A DNA stretch of 35,873 nucleotides from an uncultured Granulosicoccaceae bacterium (GCA_937930305.1 CALGLE010000033.1:1-35873), one strand, 5' to 3'; positions 8,367 through 17,676 are shown, numbered from the stretch's first letter. Translations and numbers: made by a program. Notes: a model not told the origin generated them from the letters alone.

Positions 8367-9143
8367 ATGACACGACACTTTATCGATTTATCGGTCGCAC
8401 TCGAATCAGACATCGCATCGGATCCCGATATTATGCTGCCAGAGATTGAGTACTACACGCATAAAGACACCGCAGAGCAAATGGCTGGCTTTTTTCCTGG
8501 CCTGTCGGTTGATGATCTGCCCGAAGGCGAAGGCTGGGCACTCGAGAAGCTCACTCTCTATACCCATAACGGCACACACCTTGACGCGCCCTATCATCAT
8601 CACTCCACCATGAACGGTGGGGAACGCGCCATAACAATTGATGAAGTACCGCTTGAGTGGTGTTTTGCACCCGGCATCAAGCTCGATTTTCGACATCTAC
8701 CTGATGCACATATCGTGACTCCAGCAGAAATTGATGCAGAGCTTAAACGCATTGGGCACACACTCTCACCGCTGGATATTGTTTTGGTTAATACCGCCGC
8801 CGGTTCTAGATACGGTGAAGCCGACTACCTGGAACGAGGCTGTGGCATGGGCCGGGATGCAACGCTGTATCTATTGGAACAAGGTGTCCGTGTTACCGGC
8901 ACCGATGCCTGGAGTTGGGACGCCCCGTTCCCCGCAACCGCGAAACGATTCGCTGATGAAAAAGACCCGTCCATCATTTGGGAAGGCCATCGCGCAAGCA
9001 TGGATATTGGCTATTGCCATATAGAAAAGCTGAATAACCTTGAGCAACTACCGTCGAGTGGTTTTACGGTCTCCTGCTTTCCTTTCAAAATTAAGGCAGC
9101 TTCTGCAGGCTTTGTGCGAGCGGTAGCCATTATCGATGATTAA
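8367..9143 (+). CDS. Cyclase-family metal-dependent hydrolase (kynurenine formamidase-like, PF04199)
   Basis: A 258-residue cytoplasmic enzyme of the cyclase family, which contains kynurenine formamidase and isatin hydrolase and typically cleaves amide or lactone bonds with bound Mn or Zn. The metal-site motif is intact: HNGTHLDAPYHH (about residues 68-79). Other conserved pieces are the N-terminal DLSVAL strand, VTGTDAWSWDAPF in the middle and the SCFPFKIKAASAGFVRAVAII C-terminus. GAGAAG lies six bases before the ATG and the gene begins ten bases after dctM, so it belongs to the transport operon. It could open a ring or deacylate the imported compound before or after the BKACE step (inference). 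Confidence 0.82.
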   Translation: MTRHFIDLSVALESDIASDPDIMLPEIEYYTHKDTAEQMAGFFPGLSVDDLPEGEGWALEKLTLYTHNGTHLDAPYHHHSTMNGGERAITIDEVPLEWCFAPGIKLDFRHLPDAHIVTPAEIDAELKRIGHTLSPLDIVLVNTAAGSRYGEADYLERGCGMGRDATLYLLEQGVRVTGTDAWSWDAPFPATAKRFADEKDPSIIWEGHRASMDIGYCHIEKLNNLEQLPSSGFTVSCFPFKIKAASAGFVRAVAIIDD

Positions 9144-9163
9144 CCTAAACGAAAAACCCTAAA

Positions 9164-9219
9164 GCAGTCAGCAGTCAGCAGTCAGCAGTGAGCAGTAAGC
9201 AGTAAGCTGTAAGCACTAA
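9164..9219 (+). repeat. Eight-copy heptanucleotide tandem repeat (GCAGTCA/GCAGTAA)
   Basis: Eight consecutive 7-base units fill the gap between the cyclase and BKACE genes: three exact GCAGTCA, one GCAGTGA, two GCAGTAA, one GCTGTAA and one GCACTAA. Units drift in one direction from exact to degenerate. It lies 30 bases before the BKACE start, within the presumed operon, and does not overlap either coding region. Confidence 0.95.
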
Positions 9220-9249
9220 CCCAAAAGGTTTAACTAAGGACATGGAACA

Positions 9250-10179
9250 ATGAATAAAACCATCATCAGTTGCGCGATCACCGGTGCAATCCACACGCCA
9301 ACTATGTCCGATGCGCTACCGATTAATTCGGATCAAATTGCAGAGCAAGCCATTGCCGCCGCTCACGCCGGTGCCACAATTTTGCATTTGCACGCTCGAA
9401 ATCCGGCTAACGGTGCACCCTCGGTTGACCCTGCACATTTTAACGAGTTTCTGTCGCGTATAAAATCAGAAACCGATGCCATCATTAATATCTCAACCGG
9501 CGGCAGCATCATGATGAGCATTGATGAACGCTTAGGACCTGCCGATACCTTTTCCCCCGAAATGTGTTCCATGAACATGGGCTCGATCAATTTTTCCTTT
9601 CATCCACTGGCCGATCGCTATGAAACATTCAAATTCGATTGGGAAGAAAACTATATTCGTTCCACAGAAAGCGCCATCTTCCGCAACACCTTTGCTGACA
9701 TTAAACTGGTAGCTGAAACCATGGGTGGGGATAAACACCAGGTAAAGTTTGAACACGAATGCTACGACGTTGGGCATTTGTATAATTTGGCGTTTTGCAT
9801 AAAACACGGCATGTTCAAACAACCCATTTTTCTACAGTTTGTGATGGGGGTGCTGGGTGGCATAACCGCCGAACTTGATAACCTTGAGTTCATGAAAAAA
9901 ACAGCGGACAAATTATTTGGTGATAACTACCAATGGTCTGTTATCGGCGCAGGCAGCGCGCAAATGAAACTGGCCGCAGCCTCTGCCGCCATGGGTGGGC
10001 ATGTGCGTGTGGGCCTTGAAGATTCGCTGTATATCGAGCGCGGCGTTTTAGCTGAATCCAATGCACAACAGGTAGAGAAAGTAAAAAACATTCTGGAAGC
10101 TCAGGGGAATGTTATCGCCACACCCGAAGAAGCACGCGCTATGTTGGGTCTTAAAGGCGCAAACCAGGTTAACTTTTAG
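9250..10179 (+). CDS. Beta-keto acid cleavage enzyme (BKACE, DUF849)
   Basis: A 309-residue TIM-barrel enzyme of the BKACE family, which condenses a beta-keto acid with acetyl-CoA to give acetoacetate and a shorter acyl-CoA. The Zn ligands correspond to His46, His48 (ILHLHARNP) and Glu257; the RVGLED motif (Arg253, Glu257, Asp258) matches the catalytic RxxxED of the characterised lysine-fermentation enzyme Kce. Position 14, a substrate-contacting Glu in Kce, is Ile here (TGAIHT), which predicts a different substrate. A close family member performs the dehydrocarnitine step in carnitine breakdown. AAGGA at 9236-9240 serves ATG 9250; a four-codon mini-frame (ATG 9242 to TGA 9253) overlaps that start. 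osmC follows after 11 bases. Confidence 0.9.
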   Translation: MNKTIISCAITGAIHTPTMSDALPINSDQIAEQAIAAAHAGATILHLHARNPANGAPSVDPAHFNEFLSRIKSETDAIINISTGGSIMMSIDERLGPADTFSPEMCSMNMGSINFSFHPLADRYETFKFDWEENYIRSTESAIFRNTFADIKLVAETMGGDKHQVKFEHECYDVGHLYNLAFCIKHGMFKQPIFLQFVMGVLGGITAELDNLEFMKKTADKLFGDNYQWSVIGAGSAQMKLAAASAAMGGHVRVGLEDSLYIERGVLAESNAQQVEKVKNILEAQGNVIATPEEARAMLGLKGANQVNF

Positions 10180-10190
10180 CTGAGAAGCCC

Positions 10191-10700
10191 ATGACGATTG
10201 AACAACCCGATCATCCCGTTGAAGTGATCTTCACCTGCGCAGGAAATGCCACCGGAAAAATGCGTAATGACCTGGACGTGAAAATGGTCAAACCCTTCCT
10301 CGAGACCTTTACGCTGGCGACTGACGAAGGCCCGTTTCATGGCGGTGATGCAACCGCCCCACCTCCGTTGGCGATGTTTATTGGTGGGCTTACCGGTTGC
10401 ATCATGACTCAGCTACGAGCGTTTGCAAAACGAATGAACGTTCAAATCGATGAATTACAAGTCGATTGTAAAGTCGTCTGGCAATGGACGCCCGTGGGTA
10501 AGATTTATGAAACCGCACCTAAGTCGTTTGAATTTGATATTACGCTTGCAAGCCCGAACCCATTAGAAGAACAACTGGCGTTAATTGACGCTGCTAAAAA
10601 GGGCTGCTTTCTTGAACAGACCCTAGGCCAAAGCAATGTGATTCGTCATAGATTAAAGACAGAAACGGGGTTTCTTGATGTCGAGAACAACCCGTCATAG
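10191..10700 (+). CDS. OsmC-family protein
   Basis: A 169-residue OsmC/Ohr-superfamily protein. Both redox cysteines are present: Cys70 in GGLTGCIMTQL and Cys139 in AAKKGCFLEQ, and the PPPLAMFIGGLTGC segment is the usual active-site lead-in. Proteins with this pair reduce organic hydroperoxides, using lipoyl or thiol donors; many members near catabolic genes are uncharacterised. It is the last gene of the operon that begins with the TRAP transporter, 11 bases after BKACE, so it may protect against or process a reactive intermediate (inference). No clear terminator follows. Confidence 0.82.
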   Translation: MTIEQPDHPVEVIFTCAGNATGKMRNDLDVKMVKPFLETFTLATDEGPFHGGDATAPPPLAMFIGGLTGCIMTQLRAFAKRMNVQIDELQVDCKVVWQWTPVGKIYETAPKSFEFDITLASPNPLEEQLALIDAAKKGCFLEQTLGQSNVIRHRLKTETGFLDVENNPS

Positions 10701-10815
10701 TGTAAGCGTTGGATAAATCTGGCCTAGCTCTCATTTTCGAATTCAGAGGATATAAAAACCGCCGTAAACAACCGTAGTGCAGAGGTATTTTGCGTTAGTG
10801 GTTTGGATGAGGTGC

Positions 10816-11850
10816 ATGATTAAATTACTCGGTGTTTTTCTACTACTGATCATTCCTTTTGAACACGCCTTGGCTGCAAGCTTCGATTGCGCTAAGGCGT
10901 CCACCAACATCGAGCATTTGATTTGCAACTCCGATGAATTATCAGAATTAGATTCAAGCTATGGCCAGCTTTACAAGCAGTCGCTGAAAGAATTTCCGCA
11001 ACAAAGATCTAAAATCGCCAACGATGCGTTTTTAGCATTGCAGCAACGTAACGGAAAGTGCAGCGACGAAGCCTGTTTAAGGGACTGGTATAAAACCAAC
11101 ATTGCCGCTGTCGTGGGGACACTCACTACACCCTTTGCCGATTTAACCGAGAGGCAAAGTGTGGGTATTTTCCAAATGGACTATTTAACGAACACATCCA
11201 TTGAAGTGGAAAAAGGAGAAACCGACAACGGTTTCAAAACCAGCACTTATCGAACCGCGTTACCTATTTACGATGCGGTAGGCGGCAATGCGGTAGGTAC
11301 GATGAAAATGACACTGTCTTATTTAGATATTGCGGATGGAAGTCACGGCACGGTAAAACTGCTTGATAATGAGGGACGCGAAATAGTCCCAACAAAAGTG
11401 GGCATTCAATATCGCTACAATCCGATCCTTTATGTGTTCGATGTGCGCGGCGATTGGTTTAACGTATCCTCGAGCTCAATAAAACCACTATGGATTAATA
11501 AATATAGTCTAGAACCCAACTTCTTGAAACACTACATCACCCGTGAACAATCTGTGTTGGACGCTAGCGATATCACATTCTTATCCACACACAATCTCAG
11601 ATCTAACCCAAGCACACAATCGAAAATCTTAACCGTTCTAGGCAAGGATCGGCGCGAACGCACTGAACCACTTCAACTTAATGGTGATTGGATGAAAGTA
11701 AGTTACAAAGTGCCAGCACCCGGATCAAATGTTTGGGAAGAAGGTGAAGGCGGCATCGGGGCCGATGTGTTCATTGAGCATACGGGGTGGATCAAGTGGC
11801 GTCGTAAACCACAGGATGAATATGATCATGTTCGGTTTGAACATTACTGA
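10816..11850 (+). CDS. Secreted LprI-like (DUF1311) protein with C-terminal SH3-like region
   Basis: About 344 residues, exported. The signal peptide is MIKLLGVFLLLIIPFEHALA, and ATG 10816 or 10807 gives it; GAGG ends three bases before 10816, so neither site is ideal. The mature N-terminus matches the LprI/DUF1311 module (FDCAKASTNIEHLICNSDEL, LDSSYGQLYKQSLK, ACLRDWYKTNI with its cysteines), known from a lysozyme-inhibitor lipoprotein and from many periplasmic proteins of unknown role. The middle (about 110-240) is unassigned. The C-terminal part (LRSNPSTQSKILTVLGKD, NGDWMKVSY) looks like a bacterial SH3 domain, usually a cell-wall or peptide binder. A periplasmic envelope protein is likely; exact role unknown. 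Confidence 0.65.
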   Translation: MIKLLGVFLLLIIPFEHALAASFDCAKASTNIEHLICNSDELSELDSSYGQLYKQSLKEFPQQRSKIANDAFLALQQRNGKCSDEACLRDWYKTNIAAVVGTLTTPFADLTERQSVGIFQMDYLTNTSIEVEKGETDNGFKTSTYRTALPIYDAVGGNAVGTMKMTLSYLDIADGSHGTVKLLDNEGREIVPTKVGIQYRYNPILYVFDVRGDWFNVSSSSIKPLWINKYSLEPNFLKHYITREQSVLDASDITFLSTHNLRSNPSTQSKILTVLGKDRRERTEPLQLNGDWMKVSYKVPAPGSNVWEEGEGGIGADVFIEHTGWIKWRRKPQDEYDHVRFEHY

Positions 11851-12291
11851 GCATGAACACTTACTTTGCTCTCATTCAGCCTGTTTTCCGAAACCACTTA
11901 GAATCATGCATTCCATTCAATCGCGAAAATACTCATCACGCAACTTCAGAAAGTTTTTGGTGTTGCTGCTGTTAATCACCTGAAGTGAATACTTCGGCGA
12001 GGAGTATCGAACCCGGCGAGCATGGCGGTGACATCGGCAACGCGTCTTTCACTGAGTTACTGAGTAGCCGGTGCCATCGTGTGAGGATTACGATACTATC
12101 AACCACGATGAATACAGCGCTACTAGCTAATTCCCTAATTTTGCATATCAAATTTTTTGTTATGGCCGGCAAGGATGTTGACCCAGCTGTTTAGTATGTT
12201 TAAGACAAATCCACCGTTTCTGCGTATATAAGCAAACTCACGGCGACATTAGCAATCGAACGCAAAGACCACCGTCAATAAGGCACAGGCT
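11851..12291. other. 441-base non-coding stretch
   Basis: Short open frames here (for example 11985-12194) have no ribosome site, no recognisable product and overlap a frame on the other strand; I do not call them genes. Two 7-base arms ACTTCAG (11943-11949) and CTGAAGT (11980-11986) could form a weak hairpin. The last 90 bases hold the promoter of the downstream dehydrogenase. Confidence 0.5.
12202..12230 (+). promoter_or_regulatory. Candidate sigma-70 promoter of the second PQQ-type dehydrogenase
   Basis: AAGACA (12202-12207) and TATATA (12225-12230) are separated by the ideal 17 bases, 62 bases before the start codon at 12292. Confidence 0.4.
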
Positions 12292-13449
12292 ATGGCCAAC
12301 ACGCACGCATTATTACAAACAAGCAAACTCGCAAACATCAAATGGCTTTGTGCCTTAGTCCTTTTGGTAACACTTACGCCAGTGACCTGGGCCCAATCCT
12401 ACGACACACAAGAACGCTCCATCACCATAGAACAGGTGACGGACGGATTGGAGAGACCCTGGTCCGTAGCTTTTCTCACTAACGACGAATGGTTAGTCAC
12501 AGAACGCACAGGACAATTACGACGGATCGTCGATGGCGTATTACAGCCGCAAGCCATTACTGGAACACCCGATGTTGACAGCGACGGGCAAGGCGGCCTA
12601 CTCGATGTGGTTCCCGATCCAAACTATGCAGAGAATGGCTGGATATACTTGTCCTACGCGGCTCGCAATAGAAAACTCTTCGGCAGCAGCGGCACCGAAG
12701 TTGTGCGTGGCAAAATTAAAGACAACCAATGGGTTGACGAACAAACCCTGTTTGTTGCCACGCCTAAGCAAAGAGGTGGCCGACACTTCGGTTCCCGCTT
12801 AGTGTTTGATAATGAGGGCTATCTGTATATATCCCTTGGCGATCGTGGGGACCGTGACACAGCCCAAAATGGTAAGACACACGCAGGCTCCATCATTCGA
12901 TTACACGCCAATGGCGATATCCCAGAATCCAATCCGTTTATTGAAAACGATGACGTATTAAACGAAATCTACAGCTTAGGTCATCGCAACATTCAGGGTA
13001 TGACTTACGACTCACAGGCAGACACGCTATGGGCACATGAACACGGCCCTCAAGGTGGCGATGAATTAAACCAAGTTATAGCGGGTAAGAATTACGGTTG
13101 GCCCATCATCACCTATGGCGTGAATTACGGCGTGGGTACAAAGATTGGTGAAGGCCAAGAAAAGCCGGGATATGAACAACCCGCCACCTACTGGGACCCA
13201 TCCATCGCACCATCAGGCTTAGCACTGGTTACGAGTGACAAATACCCTGAGTGGATCGGTAACTTATTGGTGGGCGCACTTAAGTTTCAACTGCTGGCGC
13301 GATTAACGCTTGAAGACAACACAGTGCAAGACGAAGAAAGAATGCTGCAAAATGAATTTGGGCGTATTCGTGATGTTCGTCAGGGGCCAGATGGGTATCT
13401 TTATTTTCTTAAAGATGCGGCTGATGGTGGGTTGTATAGGATTCGTTGA
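12292..13449 (+). CDS. PQQ-dependent aldose sugar dehydrogenase (YliI/Asd-like), periplasmic
   Basis: A 385-residue soluble PQQ beta-propeller, closer to E. coli YliI (aldose sugar dehydrogenase) than the protein at 232. The signal peptide spans about residues 1-34, ending VTWAQ. Motifs in order: TDGLERPWSVAFL, GQGGLLDVVPDPNY, GGRHFGSRLVFDNEG with the probable catalytic His165, LGDRGDRDTAQN, LGHRNIQGMTYD, EHGPQGGDELN and NYGWPIITYG. It oxidises aldose sugars with PQQ in the periplasm. TAAGG at 12279-12283 is eight bases before the ATG. It meets the SNF2 gene tail-to-tail with an 18-base gap. No pqq biosynthesis gene is in the window. Confidence 0.9.
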   Translation: MANTHALLQTSKLANIKWLCALVLLVTLTPVTWAQSYDTQERSITIEQVTDGLERPWSVAFLTNDEWLVTERTGQLRRIVDGVLQPQAITGTPDVDSDGQGGLLDVVPDPNYAENGWIYLSYAARNRKLFGSSGTEVVRGKIKDNQWVDEQTLFVATPKQRGGRHFGSRLVFDNEGYLYISLGDRGDRDTAQNGKTHAGSIIRLHANGDIPESNPFIENDDVLNEIYSLGHRNIQGMTYDSQADTLWAHEHGPQGGDELNQVIAGKNYGWPIITYGVNYGVGTKIGEGQEKPGYEQPATYWDPSIAPSGLALVTSDKYPEWIGNLLVGALKFQLLARLTLEDNTVQDEERMLQNEFGRIRDVRQGPDGYLYFLKDAADGGLYRIR

Positions 13450-13467
13450 GTGGTTGGGGTTGCAATA

Positions 13468-16400
13468 TCATGTCTCACCAAACCCAACTTGCAACAACTC
13501 AATCATACGCTGTGCATCCAACGAAGCTGAATCTGTGCCCGCTAAAATTGACTCGGCCAGATCGCGCTTTGATGCGTGTAACTCTTGTATCTGCTCTTCG
13601 ATCGTTCCACCCGTTACCATTCGAATCACTGTAACGGGGCGTTGTTGGCCGAAGCGATGCGCACGGTCAGACGCTTGATCTTCGACGGCTGGGTTCCACC
13701 AAGGGTCTAGATGAATCACGTAGTCGGCCGCAGTCAAATTCAAACCAGTACCACCAGCTGTTAGCGATATCAGGAACACATCACCCTCACCGGACTGAAA
13801 CTGTTTAACGCGTTCAGTGCGCTGCTTGGTCGGAGTTTTTCCATCGAGGTATTGATAACGAATACCTTTGTCGTCCAGGTGATTTTTTACAATCTGCAGA
13901 TGATCCACAAATTGTGAGAACACTAATGCTTTATGACCGCTTTCAATCAACTCATCCAGTGAGTTTGAGAACAGAGCAAGTTTCGATGTCGGCCCATCCC
14001 AACTCGGTTCAATCAAACTGGGGTTACAGCACATTCGACGTAGCTTAGTAAGATACGACAACATCAACATGCTCTGCTTTTTAAAATCTCGACTCACACT
14101 CTCTGTTTCACGGCCAGCTGACAACGAGTTCAGCGCTTCAATCCTTATCGATTCGTACAGCGCTGCTTCTTCAGGGGATAGCGACACTTTGAGTGTGACA
14201 TCAGTACGCGACGGAAGCTCTCGAAGCACGTCGCGTTTCTGTCGTCGCAATAGAAACGGCGCTACTAACGACTGCAATTGATCTCGCGCGTAGTCGTCTC
14301 GGTCGCGACTAATCGGAAGTGCGAACCGCTGGCGAAAATAGGATTCGCTGCCTAACAATCGTGGGTTCAAAAATCCAAACAAGGAATGCAAGTCCATCAA
14401 ATTATTCTGTACCGGAGTACCAGTGGTAACTACTCGAAAATCCACCTTCAGCTGCTTGACCGCTTTGGCTCGCCCGGTCGCTGCATTCTTAATGGCTTGC
14501 GCTTCATCGAGAACCACGGTAGTCCAGCGGATTTTCTTAAACTGTTCGATGTTGTTCAACAACAGCCCATAGCTCACCACCACTAAATCGAACGCTGTTA
14601 GGTTTTTCAACGCCTCTATTCGATCACCAGTAATTTGCCCATACTCAATCAGGTTTAACGTGGGTGAGAATCGTTGAGACTCTGCCAACCAGTTGCCAGT
14701 AACCGACGTTGGTGCAACCACCAATGCTGGGCCGTCCGCCCCCCGATGCAGCAGCAAAGCCAAACATTGCAGCGTTTTACCCAACCCCATGTCATCGGCC
14801 AAACACGCACCACCGCCCATGGCTCCTAGACGAGCCATCCATACATACCCTTCTACCTGATAATCACGTAAGTCAGCTTGTAGGGTTGTTGGCACATCAA
14901 TGGGTTCTGCCAGCACATGAACAATTTTCTTACGCGTTTGCTTCCATTTTTTATCACCAGAAACAGATGCTCCGTCCAGCAGAGGTTCGAGTGCAAGCGC
15001 TGCCATGGGATGAAGCTGTTGTTCATCGCTGTCGTCGTCACTGCTCGGTAGGCTAAACGCTTGCAAGGCGCTTAACTGTTGATGTAGAGTTTTCGACAAT
15101 GCCAAATACTCATCTTTTCCCAACGACACAAACCGAGAACCGGGACGCGCTGACATAAGCTCTAGCAAACGTTGCAAGCTAAGCGTGTCCTTGCCTTTAT
15201 CATCCAACAACACACTGCCATCAGCTGCAAACCAATTAGCCGCTGTTTTTATGTTCAGGCTCACATTACCCACATCGGCTTGAGCTTTTATTTTGAACGG
15301 AATATCACTGGGCCACACGCACCGAATGTCGGTGACTTGCAACTCACTGAGCAGCTCTAATGCGGCGGTGGTGTCATTAAGAACAAAAAATGGCAAACCA
15401 TTGTAATGTTCACTAAGCACGACCGACTGCGCAATCAGCTCCGACACCAACTGATGCTCTTTATCCATGTCGCGCTGCAAAGTGACGAGGCCACTTGCCG
15501 ATTGCACATGCACAACAGACCCACCCGCCCCAGCGTCGAAAAACACATTAGACGTTGCTAAGGGTTCCACCCGCAAACGAACCCGTAAGGATGCGCCATA
15601 AGGCTCCAGCGATAATAAGGGCTCAGGATTACCTGGGAGTACCGATTCATCAACCGCATCGACATTGCCCGATACCACAATGTCACCTGCTAAGGTCGTG
15701 GCTAATTTTTGTAACCGTTCAGCCGCATCGATGGGCACGCTCAAACCCTCTTCCGGTATCGCTGCCTGAATCCGTTGTTGCGCGGCTGTAAAATGCGTGA
15801 CGTAAACCCGTTGATGATCGGAATCTAATCGGCTGATATACGAACTGCCTCGAAACGCAGGTTTAAAGGATAACTTGGTTATACCATCGTCGTGTTCGGT
15901 GATTTGCAGTTCAGCCGGTTGTTCAACCACATCGTAGCGTTGCATGTATTCATCACACACATTCGGATGGCCGATAAGCTGGAAAACGGTTCGCTGGTTC
16001 GTTTCATAAGTGGGGCCGCCGCCACCCCAACCGGCCGAGAATTTTTGAATCGTCCCACTGGCTGCAATATCTTGGGCATTCAAATGCGCCATGCTGCTGG
16101 TCTGCTCACGCAAGCGTTTTAACGAGACACGGCGACCACCTGACCATTGGCCTTTTTTATCAAGAGTTTGCTCAAGTGGCGACACATCCACCATGCGGTC
16201 ATAACCAAGGTTTATACGCCAAACCAAACGTCGGCTATCACCTGATGAGTTTGCGGTGTTTTTAGCTTTGGGTTTCTTTGCCTTCAACCCCAGCTGCTCA
16301 AGTTCGCGCATGGAATACTCCCATGCAGGTAACACTTCCACCAAAGTGGTTAGAGATTTTGTACCCAGCTTTTTATGCCTTGAAGCACCACTTTCTGCAT

Positions 16401-17676
16401 CGAGTAACGCACGAATATCCTCATCAAAAGGTGTTTCGTCATCAAATGTAATTTCAGCCACACAGACCAATTCCGCTAGCACCCAGAGATACCCATTGGC
16501 ATTGGCTTGCCTTATCATGCTTTGAATCCACCATAAGTACCCCGAATGCCCAAGTGGCAATTGATAGTCCGTGTGCCAACATCCGGCAATGGCAGTTAAA
16601 GCACTTAAAATGGAGGGCTTTCCACCATGATAAAAATTATTTAAAAATGGTTTAGGTTGTTCCGCTACCTCCGCTGCTGCTAACAACACATCAAACTCTG
16701 AACTGATTTTAAGCTTTTTTCTAGACTCTAATAACTCGCTAAATAACGCACGACTACCCGCCGAGCCTTCGCGCACGAGTGAAAACAACGACAATGTAAA
16801 GCCCGCCGTATCTGGATAAATCACCCGCTTACGTGTACCGTCCCGCTCAAGCTCTAGAGCTCGTTGTATGGCTTTGATCGCAGCGATATCATTGCCTTCG
16901 AAAACATGCATCAGCGCTTGTGTGGATTGCAAATTGACGCGATGGTATTTTTTCTCACTGAACTCATTTTGTTCAGCTTGTTTACAAAGTTTTTTAGCTA
17001 GCTTTATGTTTCCTTGAAACAGTCGCGTATTAGCCAACAACACATCGCAATAGGGGTCGTCGCATATCGACTTTACGGTCTTTGCAAACACATCAACCGG
17101 CTTAAGAAATTCCTGCAACCACTGAATACCAAACCGGCAAGCTGAGCTTAAGTGGGGCTCGGGCAAACGCTGCAAATAAGGCTTTGCTGCAGGTTCTGTT
17201 AGCCATAGGAAAAACTGCACCGGTATTTGAATATAGTCGTACTCTTCAAACTTATTAGCAATTAGTGCAACGCGCACACGCTGCTCTAGAAAGGGTTGCT
17301 CATGTGGCTCGCGGTAGTAAGAGTGATACGTATCCGTGTCCATCTCATTAATCATCGGGGTTGCAGCACCACGGGTCACAGCTGAGACACAAAAGCGCGT
17401 GATCGTGCCCGATTTGGCGGATGGCCCTTGTGCTGTGACGCCTTTGCTACCGACAATAGACGGTTCCATGAATCCAGCAGCCACGAGCTCATCAATTGCT
17501 TGGTTGAATTCCTCTAACTTAAAAGCTCGTGTGGCCCCAAGCAGTTTGCGTACGCGCCCAGCCCATTTCATCACTTTGCTGCGCGCAGGGCGAGACGGAT
17601 AAATCACCGCAAAATATTCGGCGACTTCAGCGGCAAGGGGTGATAGGGGAGTTTTATGCATAATTGTTGAGCACAT
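13468..17676 (-). CDS. Large SNF2-family DNA-dependent ATPase/helicase
   Basis: About 1402 residues. The C-terminal 450 residues are a complete SNF2 motor: ADDMGLGKT (Walker A Lys about 967), the DEAQ box (about 1057-1060), TTGTPVQNN, and in the second lobe YLDGKTPTKQR, LTAGGTGLNLTAADYVIHLDPWWNPAVEDQ-type motifs V and VI ending RAHRFGQ. The first 900 residues match no domain I can name; they include a helical N-terminus (PLAAEVAEYFAVIYPSR) and TPR-like helical stretches around 220-300. Such bacterial motors remodel protein-DNA complexes or RNA polymerase. The start 17676 is preferred over ATG 17682 because AAAGG lies eight bases upstream of it. It stands alone: no nuclease, methylase or phage-defence partner adjoins. 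Confidence 0.9.
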   Translation of the reverse strand: MCSTIMHKTPLSPLAAEVAEYFAVIYPSRPARSKVMKWAGRVRKLLGATRAFKLEEFNQAIDELVAAGFMEPSIVGSKGVTAQGPSAKSGTITRFCVSAVTRGAATPMINEMDTDTYHSYYREPHEQPFLEQRVRVALIANKFEEYDYIQIPVQFFLWLTEPAAKPYLQRLPEPHLSSACRFGIQWLQEFLKPVDVFAKTVKSICDDPYCDVLLANTRLFQGNIKLAKKLCKQAEQNEFSEKKYHRVNLQSTQALMHVFEGNDIAAIKAIQRALELERDGTRKRVIYPDTAGFTLSLFSLVREGSAGSRALFSELLESRKKLKISSEFDVLLAAAEVAEQPKPFLNNFYHGGKPSILSALTAIAGCWHTDYQLPLGHSGYLWWIQSMIRQANANGYLWVLAELVCVAEITFDDETPFDEDIRALLDAESGASRHKKLGTKSLTTLVEVLPAWEYSMRELEQLGLKAKKPKAKNTANSSGDSRRLVWRINLGYDRMVDVSPLEQTLDKKGQWSGGRRVSLKRLREQTSSMAHLNAQDIAASGTIQKFSAGWGGGGPTYETNQRTVFQLIGHPNVCDEYMQRYDVVEQPAELQITEHDDGITKLSFKPAFRGSSYISRLDSDHQRVYVTHFTAAQQRIQAAIPEEGLSVPIDAAERLQKLATTLAGDIVVSGNVDAVDESVLPGNPEPLLSLEPYGASLRVRLRVEPLATSNVFFDAGAGGSVVHVQSASGLVTLQRDMDKEHQLVSELIAQSVVLSEHYNGLPFFVLNDTTAALELLSELQVTDIRCVWPSDIPFKIKAQADVGNVSLNIKTAANWFAADGSVLLDDKGKDTLSLQRLLELMSARPGSRFVSLGKDEYLALSKTLHQQLSALQAFSLPSSDDDSDEQQLHPMAALALEPLLDGASVSGDKKWKQTRKKIVHVLAEPIDVPTTLQADLRDYQVEGYVWMARLGAMGGGACLADDMGLGKTLQCLALLLHRGADGPALVVAPTSVTGNWLAESQRFSPTLNLIEYGQITGDRIEALKNLTAFDLVVVSYGLLLNNIEQFKKIRWTTVVLDEAQAIKNAATGRAKAVKQLKVDFRVVTTGTPVQNNLMDLHSLFGFLNPRLLGSESYFRQRFALPISRDRDDYARDQLQSLVAPFLLRRQKRDVLRELPSRTDVTLKVSLSPEEAALYESIRIEALNSLSAGRETESVSRDFKKQSMLMLSYLTKLRRMCCNPSLIEPSWDGPTSKLALFSNSLDELIESGHKALVFSQFVDHLQIVKNHLDDKGIRYQYLDGKTPTKQRTERVKQFQSGEGDVFLISLTAGGTGLNLTAADYVIHLDPWWNPAVEDQASDRAHRFGQQRPVTVIRMVTGGTIEEQIQELHASKRDLAESILAGTDSASLDAQRMIELLQVGFGET

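Noticed and set aside
11985..12194. 69-codon plus-strand frame before the second PQQ dehydrogenase
   Set aside because: Mirrored by an open frame on the other strand, no ribosome site, and it overlaps the promoter area.
13453..13488. Inverted repeat GTTGGGGTTG / CAAACCCAAC between the convergent dehydrogenase and SNF2 genes
   Set aside because: One mismatch, a 16-base loop, no U-run, and it lies partly inside the SNF2 coding end; not convincing as a terminator.
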